From positions 138,956-202,955 of the forward strand of contig MFEQ01000006.1 in assembly GCA_001777665.1 (NCBI GenBank): a stretch of DNA of 64,000 nucleotides, in the 5' to 3' direction. The notes under the pieces are model-generated. The model did no database searches, was not told where the DNA came from, and saw nothing but the letters and a program-made list of their open reading frames with translations. The stretch comes from Candidatus Doudnabacteria bacterium RIFCSPHIGHO2_02_FULL_42_25 (GTDB lineage Bacteria; Patescibacteria; Doudnabacteria; UBA920; O2-02-FULL-48-8). Each line of letters opens with the position of its first letter. The stretch's first letter is position 1. This document shows positions 62,096 to 64,000 of this stretch, piece by piece. Position numbers and translations under genes: made by a program.

Positions 62096-63715
62096 TCAAT
62101 ATGTTTTAAACCAGTTAGCGTTTAATAATGAATAATCAATGGCATTAACTAGGCCATCTGAGTTTAAATCTGATCTGGAATTCGAAGTAAACCAATCCGA
62201 GTTTAAGATTGAGTAATCAATAGAATTAACTATTAAATCATTATTCAAATCCCCTACCAAAACCGTAGGTGAAATAAATTCATTCCGGGGTCGAATTTGA
62301 GAGCTACTATCTGTATTAACTGATAAAATAAATTGCTGATGTGAGGAAGAATTAGAAAGATAAACGAAATTCGGCGGGGTGTCCGTATAATAAGTATTAT
62401 TGCTTGAGACAAAACCATTTAGCTCAATAGTGGTAGCCACACTGTAAACATAACATGTCATTCCCACGATAATACTGTTTCTGCTACTGCAAACCGAGCT
62501 TAAATTACCATTATTTCCTGCAAATTGATTGTTATTTATATTAATATTTCTGGAGGGAGGTAATTGATCGGCTGGCGACTCGAAGTATAATTCAGGTTGA
62601 GGATAACCAATCAAGGATAAACCCAGCGTATTATAAATTTTATTTCCCTCAACACCGCAAGTGTCGCACGAGACAAATAAAAATGCTGGACCACGATAAT
62701 TATAAATAGTATTGTCTACAACCAGGACATTGCTCGCCGAAGGAAGATAATTCCCAAACTGATCTCGCTCGTGAAAGCTAGGAGCGCTACTGCCAGAACC
62801 CAAACCAATCGCTGGTGTCAGATTGGTGTCGAAATCATGAATTTGATTATTTCTAATCAACAATCCATTTACTCCACCTTTGGAAGTAATAGCATTTGCT
62901 TCAATCTGGTCCGTTGTAGGATCCAACCCGGGATCATGAAAATCATTTTTTTCAATAATAATATTATCGCCACCGAAATAATCCACCCCTTGGGATCCAA
63001 ATCCATAAACGTTGTTGTTGTAAATATAAACGTTATTCGCGGACGAAAGAATCTTAATTGAATCTTCATAAACACCGATCAAAGTGTTATTGCGGATAAT
63101 CGAACTCCTACCGGCAATCTGAATATTATGCCGAAACCCATAGCGGATCGTAAGATTTTCAACAATATTATTCTGGCCCAATACATCAATTAGTTGTCTA
63201 ATCCTTATCTGATAACTCTCTTGCCCAGTTGCAATCCTGTGAATTTGATCCCAGGGTAAATTTTCTCCGCCATCGAGAATGGCTGTTTCGCCAGGATAAC
63301 TAGTTAAAATTACTGGATGGAATTCGTCTCCCGAACCGTTGAGTGTAATACCTGAATTGCCACTTGGGGATAAATCCCCAAGTGCGGCAATATAATAAGT
63401 ACCCTGTCGAAGAACCATTTTTACACCTTGGTTTCCTGACAATAAATTTCTAATATTTTCCGTATTCAGATCTTTAAATGGACCATTGTTACCACCCTGA
63501 TAAGTCGGATAGAGTCCGTTGTTGTCATTACTCGCACCCGGTTCATTCGTTGCGACATAGTATATTTTCGCAATACTAAACTGGCTCTCTAATCGAGAGT
63601 AGAAAGGGATATAAAGAGAAGACTCAGTAATCGCTAAGGCTTGGTTTAAACTCAAAACAGTGAGAAATATTACCAAAGGTACTAAATACTTTAAATTTTG
63701 ATTAAGTTTTACCAT
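62096..63715 (-). CDS. Secreted right-handed beta-helix protein with dockerin repeat
   Basis: 539 aa from ATG 63715. Signal peptide MVKLNQNLKYLVPLVIFLTV..NQALA. Residues ~40-440 form a parallel beta-helix of the pectate-lyase/NosD type: SGITLNGSGDEFHPVILTSY, ENLTIRYGFRHNIQI, NNNVYGFGSQGVDYFGGD, NGLLIRNNQIHDF and further N-rich rungs. The C-terminus is a type I dockerin pair: GDLNNDLIVNSIDYSILNSDW and SDLNSDGLVNAIDYSLLN. Likely a carbohydrate-acting or adhesive surface protein. The gene is bounded by 45-bp direct repeats derived from the holA 3' end. Confidence 0.88.
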   Translation of the reverse strand: MVKLNQNLKYLVPLVIFLTVLSLNQALAITESSLYIPFYSRLESQFSIAKIYYVATNEPGASNDNNGLYPTYQGGNNGPFKDLNTENIRNLLSGNQGVKMVLRQGTYYIAALGDLSPSGNSGITLNGSGDEFHPVILTSYPGETAILDGGENLPWDQIHRIATGQESYQIRIRQLIDVLGQNNIVENLTIRYGFRHNIQIAGRSSIIRNNTLIGVYEDSIKILSSANNVYIYNNNVYGFGSQGVDYFGGDNIIIEKNDFHDPGLDPTTDQIEANAITSKGGVNGLLIRNNQIHDFDTNLTPAIGLGSGSSAPSFHERDQFGNYLPSASNVLVVDNTIYNYRGPAFLFVSCDTCGVEGNKIYNTLGLSLIGYPQPELYFESPADQLPPSRNININNNQFAGNNGNLSSVCSSRNSIIVGMTCYVYSVATTIELNGFVSSNNTYYTDTPPNFVYLSNSSSHQQFILSVNTDSSSQIRPRNEFISPTVLVGDLNNDLIVNSIDYSILNSDWFTSNSRSDLNSDGLVNAIDYSLLNANWFKTY

Positions 63716-63739
63716 TAATGGATTTTTGTAATACACTCG

Positions 63740-64000
63740 TTAGATAGTCGCCAGAAATAGGTTCAATTCTAACTTCTGGTTAGTATCCGAGGTTTTGATT
63801 TTGTAATCGATAACCAATAATTGCGAAAGTAAGCGCGTAATAACGGATTCTGACGTTTGGCGAAGATTTCGAGCTGTGATAAACACCCGTCCTTCGGTCC
63901 AATCGAGCTTTTCGGCCATTTGTTGATTCGTTAACCCTTCCCTGCTAAGCAGCGAAACCATCAACAAACTTCGGAGTTGTTCGGCTAACAGCCCGATTAC
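63740..64000 (-). CDS. holA: DNA polymerase III subunit delta (C-terminal part, cut by window edge)
   Basis: The frame is open to the window end. AEQLRSLLMVSLLSREGLTN, QQMAEKLDWTEGRVFITARNL and TRLLSQLLVIDYKIKTSDTNQKLELNLFL match the HolA C-terminal collar domain (LxxQ.R.Ll, Ia..l......v.k, D...K.g..d..l.Le.fl). Delta is the clamp-loader wrench. Its last ~15 codons are copied at 62030-62074. Confidence 0.85.
   Translation of the reverse strand, partial: VIGLLAEQLRSLLMVSLLSREGLTNQQMAEKLDWTEGRVFITARNLRQTSESVITRLLSQLLVIDYKIKTSDTNQKLELNLFLATI
63741..63785. repeat. 45-bp direct repeat, copy B, at the holA 3' end
   Basis: TAGATAGTCGCCAGAAATAG ... ACTTCTGGTTAGTA. Core dyad CCAGAAATAGG / CTAACTTCTGG with about 7 bp between arms, resembling a tyrosine-recombinase core site of 11-bp arms. 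Confidence 0.92.

Overview
The window looks like chromosomal DNA of a Patescibacteria (CPR)-type bacterium. The backbone is AT-rich, genes are short and densely packed, housekeeping genes lack elaborate regulation, TGA is used as a stop, and several families typical of that group occur (the PaaX/Cas2-like protein, the RHD histidine phosphatase, a stand-alone DUF559 gene, a split LigD set). This placement is inference from gene content; no marker phylogeny was possible.

Layout. 0.2-11 kb: a minus-strand operon made of one free-standing ATP-grasp domain of the PEP-synthase/dikinase type, six different proteins that each end in a phosphohistidine swivelling domain, and one histidine phosphatase. 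A second histidine phosphatase on the plus strand sits inside it. 11-14.6 kb: small GC-rich transcription units, a DUF305 protein and tRNA-Pro. 14.7-38 kb: mostly minus-strand housekeeping genes (parB, tRNA-Leu, PAP2 phosphatase, glyA, MFS, tsaC, DUF559 cassette, leuS with an inserted alpha/beta-hydrolase, tatD, metG, AI-2E permease, nfo, M16 peptidase, glyRS, tgt, secreted protease, PaaX/Cas2-like protein, pnp, rpsO). 38-49 kb: an intact IS with target duplication, a secreted metalloprotease, a Xer-type recombinase, a three-gene split LigD, a DUF378 protein, and purS/purN/purD. 49-59 kb: M29 aminopeptidase, a FIST-histidine kinase-response regulator operon, and a copper/metal block (CopC-cupredoxin, XRE switch, ZIP transporter, CopB ATPase). 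59-64 kb: cold-shock protein, tRNA cluster, small stress proteins, and a beta-helix/dockerin protein inserted at the 3' end of holA.

Two kinds of DNA are interleaved. The AT-rich backbone genes often overlap by 4 nt and rarely show strong Shine-Dalgarno sites or terminators. About a dozen short GC-rich units (at about 0.0, 6.2, 11.1, 12.4-14.6, 30.0, 39.3, 41.4, 42.0, 45.9-46.4 and 46.8-48.8 kb) carry strong Shine-Dalgarno sites and usually intrinsic terminators; many also show 17-bp-spaced promoters. They encode small zinc-finger proteins, purine enzymes, a pseudo-receiver and secreted proteins. I read them as later additions or a separately expressed gene class.

Repeats are unusually rich: 36-46 bp palindromes near promoters, a 16-bp palindrome inserted in frame in three genes, two other dispersed palindromic elements, a DUF559 cassette with inverted hairpin ends, and a 45-bp direct repeat flanking the beta-helix gene. 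The most interesting unit is the split dikinase array: one nucleotide-binding module apparently serving six interchangeable phosphohistidine modules, with histidine phosphatases as possible erasers.
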